Both the position numbers and the translations under genes were made by a program. The notes under the pieces are model-generated. The model did not search any database. It saw only the letters and a list, made by a program, of their open reading frames with translations, and was not told where the DNA came from. DNA of 64,000 bases from Oceanicella actignis (GTDB lineage Bacteria > Pseudomonadota > Alphaproteobacteria > Rhodobacterales > Rhodobacteraceae): positions 1 through 64,000 of the forward strand of contig NZ_VNHJ01000009.1 in NCBI RefSeq assembly GCF_008124525.1. Direction: 5' to 3'. Shown piece by piece: positions 44,801 to 51,816 of this stretch (position 1 is its first letter; every line of letters begins with the position of its first letter).

Positions 44801-45219
44801 CCGCGACGACCCTGATCGTGGACGACGCGGTCATGTTCTCGGGCGCGGCGCATGCCTGGCGGCGCGGGCTGGTGTTCGACTCGGCCCTCACGGGGGCGGT
44901 GTTCGACCAGAACCTGGACTTCGGCCGCCCCAGGGCCGTGATCGCGGCGCGACGGCAGCTTGCCTCGGCCATGCTGGGCATCGCGCCCGATCTGACGCCG
45001 CTGACGGGGGCCGGGCTGGTCGCGGCGCTCAAGGCGCAGGCGCGCGGGGGCGGCTTCGGGCGCGCCGACACGCTGGCCTACGCGCCCGGGCCCGACGCGA
45101 CGCCCGCGCCCGATCGCGAGATCTGGAACCCCGCGCCATCGGCCGCGCAGGCCTGGACGGCGGCCTTGGCGGCGCTGACGGGCGATCTGCGCGATGCGTT
45201 CGAGAACGGCGTGCGCTGA
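41893..45219 (+). CDS. Large hypothetical protein (1108 aa) with a C-terminal phospholipase-D-like fold, third gene of the giant operon
   Basis: The function is unknown and there is no signal peptide. Residues 1-800 match no family I know. From about residue 840 the sequence follows the second half of PLD-superfamily proteins: AIAAIARAEDLVWLQTPALD, LNAVLVLPARHLPDRNARLE, then FHSAATTLIVDDAVMFSGAA at about 966 and RRGLVFDSAL. In the HxKx4D position His and Asp remain but the Lys is absent, so catalysis by this site is doubtful. An SD (GAGGAGG) precedes the ATG at 41893. A convergent secreted-protein gene follows. Confidence 0.8.
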   Translation: MPTLSPAPSSLGVFSPALGPWFQRSASDDADLSALPAPGRDLSAARDLPAGAIWNAPAAGLLSFHVVAQPRQAALAGLRAAEGGPAFATGALVLLFRLLPQVAERLGALSQAAPRPDSPAAATGNQRTRPVIAALALELPADMARLPALRQLLPDNGAADLKAVVDGLSDDDARAAWLGLRSSGGALSDAERPATILRRPEKDERRLLENAGAAVAGAKLWAFTRGGRAFDPGAVAAIWAWLAGVAWDNLWAASDVARERTAATADARTALLVNAHQGPLEPHLKARLSLSGLTAVDGSDVLFGVGAGAAVRLSAAASADLDEAPIPLVAPLPAGPYAAPDAAAPFAGWSAPGALSRDFLRVAAMDVERHLTGLGREAGSPQADPRLRVGAARNTADPLFLPSADALAAEVMARFAAPGAQVDFMAPELDRDYGPQTPAPLAAVDPFAAAHDDPVATVHAIKGSGRQSGATAEGQSVALRFAGSVPPGAWLRAWPHGRDAQTGRRWRMTGGAALADADGNALLVLPLPDGEAGAGAAPVAFSYDLMIVAAQGARLFADRRAERPPVAAGAPANVASLGAAALFCPETARAPSPGAAEIAPGHTLIAVNGALEDGDFSAVDMTSLRPEDLSASLPNRADADDRLITRAPAFVQTPPGDLPGERSPGGPERVHDGDFHAPARGQELFDFAAFDRAGGRGVIGAAAGRRLWHEAPPAALGHPGVNAAPEIHAEGLALAGPAADILRLLMRERRPADISEFVSQMGLPFTPAPAPTDPGPWTAVLETAARGTHGGQLFSLIPETFAPGAVWSQIKSQIDAALATLPGGLSVDGIVDGAAFDDDTAAAAFDRVLHKRRNGAQGFARAAIAAIARAEDLVWLQTPALDAERWAAPAGDPLGDVALLEALKTRLQENPALNAVLVLPARHLPDRNARLEEVRKAAVQAALHELAAVAEARVAWVSPPGGPGRPFHSAATTLIVDDAVMFSGAAHAWRRGLVFDSALTGAVFDQNLDFGRPRAVIAARRQLASAMLGIAPDLTPLTGAGLVAALKAQARGGGFGRADTLAYAPGPDATPAPDREIWNPAPSAAQAWTAALAALTGDLRDAFENGVR

Positions 45220-45259
45220 GGCGCGCCGGCCGGCGCCTTTCGGGCGCGTCGGGCGCCGG

Positions 45260-46156
45260 TCAGCGCGCGGGGCGCGCGCGCCGCATGCCCCACAGCGCCG
45301 CCAGCGCCGCGGCCAGCAACGCGGCGGGCGCGGGCAGGGGCGCCGGCAGCGGCGCGGGATCGCGCCCGATGACGATGGGCGGGATCGGCTCCTGCGGCTC
45401 GACCGTTTCGCCGAGCGGCGATTCGGGCGTGTTTCCGCCGCCCGAGCTTCCGCCGCCCCCGCCGCCGCCCGAAGCGACCACGATCGCCCCGGGCGGGCCG
45501 TCGATCCAGCCCGCCGCCGCCCAGCCCGGACCCGCCAGCCAGCCGCCGGGGGCGGGGCGCGCGAAGGCGATCAGAACCTCCCAGCTTCCGCAGGCGGGGC
45601 GCAGGCCCAGGCTGGCGGGAAGGGGCTCTGCGGCGGGCTGCAGGGGCAGGTCGCGCCAGGCGCCGGCGTCATGCGCGGCCAGGCGCGGCGCGGGCGCCTC
45701 GGCGCGCGTCAGCTCGGGATCTTCGGGCGCAAGAGCGAAGAACAGCCCATCGCCCGCGCGCCAGGCCTGGTCGGTGCGCTCGGGCGCGCGGGCGGCGCAA
45801 AGGCGCGAAAGGGCCAGATAGCCCAGCGCCGGAGACTCGGGCGCCAGGCGGCGCGACATCTCTTGCGCCGAGCGGGGCGTCCACTCGGTCCAGGGCAGGG
45901 CGTGGCGGACGCGCTGCGCGATCCATGCGTCGGTCCAGCGTTCCTCGACCCGGGATTCGATCCAGGGGTCGATCCGGGGGTCGATCCAGGGGTCAATCCG
46001 GGGGCCGATCCAGGGCGCGGACCAGGGGCCGATCCAGGGCGCGGCGTGCGGCGCGCCCCACGCCGCCGCTTCGGCGGTGAGGACGGCGGCGCGGCCCGCG
46101 GTCGAGGCCACAAGCGCAAGCGCGACGGCGATCGCGCCGAAGCTGATGCGGAACAT
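45260..46156 (-). CDS. Secreted protein with WIDP repeats and VPLPA-CTERM-like sorting signal
   Basis: 298 aa from the ATG at 46156. A signal peptide (MFRISFGAIAVALALVASTA, then GRAA) precedes a run of W-I-G/D-P units (about residues 38-71). A middle domain of unknown function has two Cys. Then comes a Gly/Ser-rich linker and a C-terminal PLPAPLPAPAALLAAALAAL followed by RRARP. The end fits the VPLPA-CTERM tripartite signal common in Rhodobacteraceae: motif, transmembrane helix, basic tail. It is presumably exported and processed or anchored at the cell surface. It converges on the giant operon with a 40-bp gap. Confidence 0.75.
   Translation of the reverse strand: MFRISFGAIAVALALVASTAGRAAVLTAEAAAWGAPHAAPWIGPWSAPWIGPRIDPWIDPRIDPWIESRVEERWTDAWIAQRVRHALPWTEWTPRSAQEMSRRLAPESPALGYLALSRLCAARAPERTDQAWRAGDGLFFALAPEDPELTRAEAPAPRLAAHDAGAWRDLPLQPAAEPLPASLGLRPACGSWEVLIAFARPAPGGWLAGPGWAAAGWIDGPPGAIVVASGGGGGGGSSGGGNTPESPLGETVEPQEPIPPIVIGRDPAPLPAPLPAPAALLAAALAALWGMRRARPAR
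45955..46040. repeat. Tandem 12-bp repeats encoding WIDP/WIGP
   Basis: About seven imperfect copies of a 12-base unit (GGGTCGATCCAG and variants with CCG or GCC) occur head to tail. The period keeps the frame, so copy-number change would only lengthen the Trp-Ile-Asp-Pro stretch of the secreted protein. Confidence 0.8.
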
Positions 46157-46249
46157 GGCGCAGCTCCGTAAAGGATTTTCGGAAATTCCGGTCGATGAGA
46201 ACATAAGGAAAACTAACCCGACTCGGCGCCGGCCGCGCACAGAAGGCAG

Positions 46250-46278
46250 GGTTAACGGCGGCGGATTCAGCGTTAACC
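46250..46278. promoter_or_regulatory. Inverted repeat in the spacer between the VPLPA-type gene and the nucleotidase
   Basis: GGTTAAC (46250-46256) and GTTAACC (46272-46278) form a perfect 7-bp dyad with a 15-base spacer in the divergent 222-bp region. It could be an operator for either gene. No regulator is assigned. Confidence 0.3.
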
Positions 46279-46378
46279 GCGCCCCCGCGCCCGCGCCCCG
46301 GGGCGACGCCGCGTCGCCGCTTGCTTTCGGCGCGGCGCGCGTTCACCATTCGCCCGGACCCGAAACCAGGAGACGCTC

Positions 46379-47980
46379 ATGCGCCGCCATCTCGCCCTTG
46401 CCGCCGCCGCCGCGCTGACGGCCGCCGCGCCCGCCCAGGCCGATTTCGAGCTGGGAATCATCCACATCAACGACCTGCACAGCCGCATGGAGCCGATCAG
46501 CAAGTATGACGGCCCCTGCAAGGCCGAGGACGACGCCGCGGGCAAATGCTTCGGCGGCATCGCCCGCGTCGCGGCCAAGATCGCCGAGCTGCGCGCCCGC
46601 CACGCCGCCGAGGGCCGCCCCGCGCTGGTTCTGGACGCGGGCGACCAGTTCCAGGGCTCGCTTTTCTACACCACCTACAAGGGCGCCGCGGCGGCCGAGT
46701 TCATGAACCTGATCGGCTTCGACGCCATGGCCGTCGGCAATCACGAGTTCGACGACGGCCCCGAGGGGCTGGCGGGCTTTCTCGACAAGGTCAGCTTCCC
46801 GGTCATCTCGGGCAATCTGGACGTGAGCGCGAACAACCGCCTGGCCGGGCGCGTGGCGCCCTACGTCATCCTCGACGCCGGCGGGCGCAAGGTGGGCGTG
46901 GTCTCGGCGCTGGCGACCGACACGGCCGAGACCTCGTCGCCCGGGCCGACCGTCAAGTTCGCCGACGAGGCCGAAAGCCTGCGCGCCGCCGTCGCCGAGC
47001 TGGAGGGGCAGGGCGTCAACGTCATCATCGCGCTGACCCATGTGGGCCTGCCCGCCGACATCCGGCTGGCGCAAGGCGTGCCCGGCATCGACGCGGTGGT
47101 GGGCGGGCACTCGCACACCTGGCTGTCGGCCTCGGACCGCAAGGCGGCGGGGCCCTATCCGGTCTGGGTCAGCGGCCCGGGCGACGCGCTGGTTCCCGTG
47201 GTGCAGGCCTACGCCTATTCGAAATTCGTCGGCGACCTGACGCTGCGCTTCGACGACGAGGGCGCGCTGCTCGACGCCTGGGGCGACACCGTGCTGCTCG
47301 ACGCCTCGGTGACGCCCGACGCCGCCGTCGCCGCCCGCGTCAAGGAGCTGGCCGGCCCCATCGAAGAGGTCAAGCGCAAGGTGGTTTCCGAGGCCGCCGC
47401 GCCGATCGACGGCAGCCGCGAAAGCTGCCGCTCGGGCGAGTGCGAGATGGGCAACCTCGTCGCCGACGCCATGCTCGAGCGCACCCGCGGCCAGGGCGTG
47501 ACCATCGCCATCCAGAACGGCGGCGGGCTGCGCGCCTCGATCGACCAGGGCGAGATCACCATGGGCGAGGTGCTGACCGTGCTGCCCTTCCAGAACACGC
47601 TGGCCACCTTCCGCCTGAAGGGCGCCGACGTGATCGCCGCGCTCGAGAACGGCGTCAGCCAGGTCGAGGAGCTGGCCGGCCGCTTCCCGCAGGTGGCGGG
47701 GCTGCGCTTCGTCTGGTCGCCCGACAAGCCCGCCGGCAGCCGCATCGAAGAGGTGCTGGTGCGCAAGGGCGATGGCTGGGCGCCCATCGACCCCGAGGCC
47801 GAATACATGGTCGTGTCCAACAACTACATGCGCGCCGGCGGCGACGGCTACAAGGTGTTCGCCGAAAAGGCCATGGACGCATACGACTACGGCCCCGGGC
47901 TCGAGGTGGCGGTGGCCGACTATCTGGCCGCCCGCGCGCCCTACAAGCCCTATCTCGACGGACGCATCTCGCGCCGCTGA
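46379..47980 (+). CDS. Periplasmic 5'-nucleotidase/metallophosphatase (UshA-like)
   Basis: 533 aa. The signal peptide is about residues 1-21 (RRHLALAAAAALTAAAPAQA). The calcineurin-like metal-binding motifs are complete: HINDLHSR, DAGDQFQGSLFY, VGNHEFDDG, LTHVG and VGGHSHTW. The C-terminal substrate domain has IQNGGGLRASIDQGEITMGE and VSNNYMRAGGDGY. It would dephosphorylate nucleotides in the periplasm for nucleoside and phosphate salvage. A purine-rich SD precedes the ATG (CCAGGAGACGCTC). The SRAP gene follows after 7 bases. Confidence 0.93.
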   Translation: MRRHLALAAAAALTAAAPAQADFELGIIHINDLHSRMEPISKYDGPCKAEDDAAGKCFGGIARVAAKIAELRARHAAEGRPALVLDAGDQFQGSLFYTTYKGAAAAEFMNLIGFDAMAVGNHEFDDGPEGLAGFLDKVSFPVISGNLDVSANNRLAGRVAPYVILDAGGRKVGVVSALATDTAETSSPGPTVKFADEAESLRAAVAELEGQGVNVIIALTHVGLPADIRLAQGVPGIDAVVGGHSHTWLSASDRKAAGPYPVWVSGPGDALVPVVQAYAYSKFVGDLTLRFDDEGALLDAWGDTVLLDASVTPDAAVAARVKELAGPIEEVKRKVVSEAAAPIDGSRESCRSGECEMGNLVADAMLERTRGQGVTIAIQNGGGLRASIDQGEITMGEVLTVLPFQNTLATFRLKGADVIAALENGVSQVEELAGRFPQVAGLRFVWSPDKPAGSRIEEVLVRKGDGWAPIDPEAEYMVVSNNYMRAGGDGYKVFAEKAMDAYDYGPGLEVAVADYLAARAPYKPYLDGRISRR

Positions 47981-47987
47981 GCGGGAG

Positions 47988-48728
47988 ATGTGCGGCCGCT
48001 TCGCCCTGGCCGCCGCGGCCGAGGAGGTGGACCGGGTCTTTTCCTGCACGCCGCGGGACCCGGCCCCGCCGCCGCCGCGCTGGAACATCGCGCCGACCCA
48101 GCGGATCGACGCGGTCCTGATCGGCGCCGGGGCGGGGCGGCTGCGGCGGGGGCTGCGCTGGGGCTTCGTCCCGCGTTGGAGCCGCGCGCCGGACGAGGGG
48201 CCGCTCATCATCAACGCGCGCGCCGAAACGCTGGCGCAAAAGCCCGCCTTCCGCGAGGCCTGTCGCAAGCGCCGCTGCCTGATCCCGGCGACGGGGTTCT
48301 ACGAGTGGCGGCGCGAGGGGCGCCGCCGTCAGCCCTTCTACATCTCGCCGGCGCGGGGCGGGCTCATGGCCATGGCCGGCGTGTGGGAGGAATGGTCGGG
48401 CCCCGATGGGCGGCGGATCGCCTCATGCGCCATCGTGACCGTGGCCGCGGGGCCGCAGCTGCGCCCGATCCATGACCGCGAGCCGCTCGTCATCGCGCCC
48501 GAGGCTTGGGGCAAATGGCTGGGCGAAGAGGGGCCGGGCGCCGCGCTGCTCATGCATCCGGCGCCCGAGGGCTTCTTCGCGCTGCGCAAGGTGTCGCCCC
48601 GCGTCAACCGCGCGACCGAAGACGGCCCCGAGCTGATCGAGCCATGGTCCGAAGAGGGCGAGGCGGCCGAGGGCTCTTCCGAGGGGGCCGAAGGCCCGGA
48701 CGCCGGCCCGCAGCCCGGCCGCGCCTGA
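47988..48728 (+). CDS. SOS response-associated peptidase (SRAP, YedK/HMCES family)
   Basis: 246 aa. SRAP proteins cross-link to abasic sites in single-stranded DNA through the catalytic Cys2 exposed after removal of Met1. The signature is intact: MCGRF at the N-terminus, WNIAPTQ, INARAET, TGFYEW with the Glu, and PIHDREPLVI with the His. The last 30 residues are acidic and probably disordered. The ATG at 47988 follows GCGGGAG, 7 bases after the nucleotidase stop, and only this start gives the required Cys2. Confidence 0.92.
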   Translation: MCGRFALAAAAEEVDRVFSCTPRDPAPPPPRWNIAPTQRIDAVLIGAGAGRLRRGLRWGFVPRWSRAPDEGPLIINARAETLAQKPAFREACRKRRCLIPATGFYEWRREGRRRQPFYISPARGGLMAMAGVWEEWSGPDGRRIASCAIVTVAAGPQLRPIHDREPLVIAPEAWGKWLGEEGPGAALLMHPAPEGFFALRKVSPRVNRATEDGPELIEPWSEEGEAAEGSSEGAEGPDAGPQPGRA

Positions 48729-49143
48729 TCGGCCGGCGGCCTGCGAGGCGGCCCCGGCCGGTGGGCGGCGGAGGGGCGGATGGCCCCGCTCGCGCGGCGC
48801 GCCGACCCGTCGCCGGCGCCGCCATGACCTGGCGCGGGCCCTTCGCCTGGCAAGCGGGATGGGGCCGCGCCGCCTCGCTCGACCTGCCCGGGGGGCCAGC
48901 GGCGCCCGGAGCGGCGGCGCAGACGTCAGGGCGCCGCGTGCGGATTTGTCCGGGATGCGGCGGGGCCCGGCCCAGGGCGCCGCACGGCGGCGTTCGTTCG
49001 GGCGGTCCGGCGCGGGCGCCGGCCGTTGGCCGGGCGCGCCGTCGCGAACGCCGCAGGGCGAGGCCGGCGAAGGCCGGGCGGTCGACACTGGCGGGGATGG
49101 CAAGGGCACGAGGCGCTTGCCGCCCCGATCGCCGCGGCGGCGC
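48729..49143. other. 415-bp intergenic region with no recognised gene
   Basis: The stretch lies between convergent SRAP and moaE genes. It is very GC-rich, so several frames stay open, but none starts with a plausible ribosome-binding site or encodes a familiar sequence. No repeat or RNA gene was seen. Confidence 0.5.
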
Positions 49144-49635
49144 TCAGCGTTCCCAGCGGGCGGCGGCGTGCTCGTCGCTTTCGCGCGCATCGACCCAGCG
49201 CGCGCCGTCGGGGGTTTCTTCCTTCTTCCAGAAGGGGGCGCGGGTCTTGAGGTAGTCCATCAGGAACTCCGCCGCCTCGAAGGCCGCGCCGCGATGGGCC
49301 GAGGCCGCCGCCGCCAGCACGATGCGGTCGGCCGGGGCCAGCCGCCCCACCCGATGCACGATGCGCACGCCCAGCAGCGGCCAGCGCCGCGCGGCCTCGC
49401 GCGCGATGGCCTCAAGCGACTTTTCGGTCATGCCCGGATAGTGTTCGAGCGTCATGGCCATGACCGGCGCGCCCTCGGCCGCCTTGGTCACGTCGCGCAC
49501 CAGCCCCACGAAGCACGCCACCGCGCCCACATCCGCGCGCCCGCGCGTCAGCGCGTCGATCTCGGCCGAGACGTCGAAATCCGCCTCCTGCACCGAGATC
49601 AGGATGGGGATCTGCGCGGGCTCGGGCGCGCTCAT
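49144..49635 (-). CDS. moaE: Molybdopterin synthase catalytic subunit
   Basis: 163 aa. MoaE transfers sulfur from thiocarboxylated MoaD to precursor Z to form molybdopterin. Visible motifs are ACFVGLVRDV, LEHYPGMTEKSL, VRIVHRVGRLAPADRIVL, the strand AAASAHRGAAFEAAEFLMDY and the catalytic-Lys segment LKTRAPFWKKE. It lies 2 bases after moaD in the same operon. Confidence 0.95.
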   Translation of the reverse strand: MSAPEPAQIPILISVQEADFDVSAEIDALTRGRADVGAVACFVGLVRDVTKAAEGAPVMAMTLEHYPGMTEKSLEAIAREAARRWPLLGVRIVHRVGRLAPADRIVLAAAASAHRGAAFEAAEFLMDYLKTRAPFWKKEETPDGARWVDARESDEHAAARWER

Positions 49636-49637
49636 GC

Positions 49638-49883
49638 TCAGCCCCCGGTGACGGGCGGAAAGAAGGCGACCTCGCGCGCGCCCTTCAGCGGGGCGTCGAA
49701 GCCGGCGGCCTCCTGATCCACGGCCACGCGCAGCGCCGAGACGTCGGCGAAGGCGGCGGCATGGGCGGGGCTGCGCGCGCGCAGCGCCTCGACCAGCGCC
49801 GAGACGTCGGGCGCCTCGGCCTCGACGTCCTCTTCGGCAAGGCCGATGCGCTCGCGCAGCCAGGCGAAATAGAGAACCTTCAT
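49638..49883 (-). CDS. moaD: Molybdopterin synthase sulfur-carrier subunit
   Basis: 81 aa, a ubiquitin-fold sulfur carrier. It begins MKVLYFAWLRERIGLAEEDV and ends FFPPVTGG; the terminal Gly-Gly is the site of thiocarboxylation by MoeB. The ATG at 49883-49881 overlaps the pgsA stop (ATGA), so translation is coupled, and moaE follows after 2 bases. Confidence 0.95.
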   Translation of the reverse strand: MKVLYFAWLRERIGLAEEDVEAEAPDVSALVEALRARSPAHAAAFADVSALRVAVDQEAAGFDAPLKGAREVAFFPPVTGG

Positions 49884-50551
49884 CCTCGTCCCTCCCGCGC
49901 GCGGATGAAGGCCACGCCGCGCGCCATGTAGTCCCAGCCCGAAATCAGCGTCATGCCCGCAGCCACCCACAGCAGCGCATAGCCCGCCGCCCAGCCCGCG
50001 GGCGCCAGCGCGTGCCAGAAGCGCAGCCCGACCGTGTCCTGCGCCGCGCCGGTCAGGATGGCGCCGGCGGTCTGGGGCGGCAGCTCGCGCATGAGGCCGG
50101 CCAGGGTCTCGTCGGCCCAGCCGGCCAGAAACAGCGTGCCGATGGCGAACATCTGCGCCGTGGTCTTCCACTTGGCCAGGCGCGTGACGGGCAGCTTGAA
50201 CTCGTTGCCGAGGAATTCGCGCAGGCCCGAGACGGCCACCTCGCGCAGAAGGATCAGCGAGACCGGCGCCAGCATGGCCCAGTGCAGCCCCGCCACCGCC
50301 ATCAGCACCGCCAGCGCGATGATGACCATGGCCTTGTCCGCGATCGGGTCCAGCATCTTGCCCAGCGCCGTGACCTGGTTCCAGCGCCGCGCCAGCCAGC
50401 CGTCCATGAAGTCGGTCGCCGAGGCGGACATGAACAGCGCGAAGGCGACCAGATCCGCGATCGGCCGCTCCAGCAGCGCGAAGACCAGCGCGACCATCGG
50501 CGCGGCGGCGACGCGGCTGAAGGTCAGAATGTTCGGGACGGTCCAGATCAT
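49880..50551 (-). CDS. pgsA: CDP-diacylglycerol-glycerol-3-phosphate 3-phosphatidyltransferase
   Basis: 223 aa. PgsA is the committed enzyme of phosphatidylglycerol synthesis in the inner membrane. The CDP-alcohol phosphotransferase signature DG-x2-AR-x8-G-x3-D-x3-D is complete in DGWLARRWNQVTALGK plus MLDPIADKA. Several hydrophobic helices follow. The ATG at 50551 (MIWTVPNILTFSRVAAAPMV) matches PgsA N-termini, and the frame upstream is noise. The pgsA-moaD-moaE order is common in Rhodobacterales, where uvrC often precedes; here a HCCA-isomerase-like gene does. Confidence 0.95.
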   Translation of the reverse strand: MIWTVPNILTFSRVAAAPMVALVFALLERPIADLVAFALFMSASATDFMDGWLARRWNQVTALGKMLDPIADKAMVIIALAVLMAVAGLHWAMLAPVSLILLREVAVSGLREFLGNEFKLPVTRLAKWKTTAQMFAIGTLFLAGWADETLAGLMRELPPQTAGAILTGAAQDTVGLRFWHALAPAGWAAGYALLWVAAGMTLISGWDYMARGVAFIRAREGRG

Positions 50552-50628
50552 CGCGTTGCCAGGCGTCAGGTTCCGGGGCGTGCGCAGATGACCCGATCCG
50601 GGCGTCGAGGGCAAGGGGCGCCCGCCGC

Positions 50629-51216
50629 TCACGCCAGGGCCTCCTCGACGAAATCCATGCGGTCCTGCCCGAAGAACATGCGCTCGCCCACGAAGAAGGT
50701 CGGCGCGCCGAACACGCCGCGCGCCACGGCCGATTCGGTCTCGGCGCGCAGGCGCTGCTTGGCGGCGGGGTCTTCGGACATGGCGCGCAGCTCGTCGGCG
50801 CCGAAGCCCGCCGGGGCCAGCGCGGCGGCGGCCTGGTCCGGGTCGGCCATGTTCAGCCCGTCGCGCCACATGCCGGCGAAGCAGGCCTCGCACCAGGCGC
50901 GCAGGCGCGGCTCGTCATCGGCCAGGGCCGCGGCGCCGCGCATGAGCGCCATGGTGTTGACGGGGAAATGCGGATTGACCCGGAAGGGCGTGCCGTGCCG
51001 CGCGGCCCACATGGCCAGATCCTGCATCATCCAGCGCCCCTTGGCCGGGATCATCGCCGGGCTGGCGTTGCCGGTCGCCTTGAACACCGCGCCCAGCAGA
51101 ATGGGGCGAAGGCGCGCGCGGGCGCCGGTCCGCCGTTCGAGCGCGGGCAGGCGCGCCCATGCCAGATAGCTGGCCGGGCTGCCGAAATCGAACAGGAACT
51201 CGAACGTCTTGGTCAT
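50629..51216 (-). CDS. 2-Hydroxychromene-2-carboxylate isomerase/DsbA-like thioredoxin-fold protein
   Basis: 195 aa of the NahD/kappa-GST-like family. It starts FEFLFDFGSPASYLAWARLP, with the usual Ser in place of a redox Cys, and ends GVFGAPTFFVGERMFFGQDR. Family members isomerise hydroxychromene carboxylates or conjugate glutathione. No aromatic-degradation genes lie nearby, so the substrate is unknown. It is divergent from the CMD-family gene and shares its upstream region, including an FNR-like site. Confidence 0.88.
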   Translation of the reverse strand: MTKTFEFLFDFGSPASYLAWARLPALERRTGARARLRPILLGAVFKATGNASPAMIPAKGRWMMQDLAMWAARHGTPFRVNPHFPVNTMALMRGAAALADDEPRLRAWCEACFAGMWRDGLNMADPDQAAAALAPAGFGADELRAMSEDPAAKQRLRAETESAVARGVFGAPTFFVGERMFFGQDRMDFVEEALA

Positions 51217-51296
51217 GGCCCTTCCTTGCTTGCCCCCGCCGGCACATCAAGCGCCATCGGCGGCGCGGCGTCAATGCGCGGCGGCGCGTCGCGCCC

Positions 51297-51310
51297 TTGA
51301 CGTGGGTCAA
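51297..51310 (+). promoter_or_regulatory. FNR/FnrL-type binding site upstream of the CMD-family gene
   Basis: TTGACGTGGGTCAA is a full TTGAC-N4-GTCAA match, 57 bases upstream of the ATG at 51368. This is a suitable distance for activation by an FNR/CRP-family dimer. The HCCA-isomerase gene diverges on the other side. Confidence 0.6.
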
Positions 51311-51367
51311 TGCGCGCGCGCGGCAAGGGGCGATAGCTGCGCGAAGCCATACCAAGGAGGCGCTGAC

Positions 51368-51703
51368 ATGAACTGGAGCGAGTTTCTCAAGGACACCACG
51401 CGCGAGGTCGCCGCGTTCAACAAGACCCAGCCCGACGTCGCCGCCGGCTTTCAGGCGCTGGCGCGCGCGGCGACGGCGAACGGCGCGCTCGACCCCAAGA
51501 CCAAGGAGCTGATCGCCCTTGCGATCGGCGTGGCGGCGCGTTGCGACGCGTGCATCGGCTATCATGTCAAGGCCTGCATCCGGCACGGCGCCACCCGCGA
51601 AGAGGTGGCCGAGACCATCGGCATGTGCGTCTACATGGGCGGAGGGCCCTCGCTGATGTATGGGGCCAAGGCCCTGGCCGCGTTCGACGAGCTCTCGGGC
51701 TGA
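51368..51703 (+). CDS. Carboxymuconolactone decarboxylase (AhpD-like) family protein
   Basis: 111 aa, all-helical AhpD-like fold. The redox motif CDACIGYHVKACIRHGAT has the CxxC plus a downstream His typical of the family's peroxidase-reducing members. A GGAGG Shine-Dalgarno precedes the ATG at 51368. The upstream FNR-like site suggests oxygen-dependent expression. A peroxidase or disulfide-reductase role is more likely than decarboxylase activity, since no beta-ketoadipate genes are near. Confidence 0.9.
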   Translation: MNWSEFLKDTTREVAAFNKTQPDVAAGFQALARAATANGALDPKTKELIALAIGVAARCDACIGYHVKACIRHGATREEVAETIGMCVYMGGGPSLMYGAKALAAFDELSG

Positions 51704-51816
51704 GGCCGGCTTCCCGCCAGCCCGCCGCCCGCCCCAGCCGGAACGCGCGCCGTTGACGGGCGGCGCGCGGGCGTCGATGATGATTGACGCACGGGAATGC
51801 ATGGCCGAGGGACGGG

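Noticed and set aside
29828-45219. Giant genes as polyketide/NRPS, RTX adhesin or Rhs toxin
   Set aside because: No ketosynthase, adenylation or carrier motifs, no nonapeptide GGxGxDxx runs and no YD repeats were seen.
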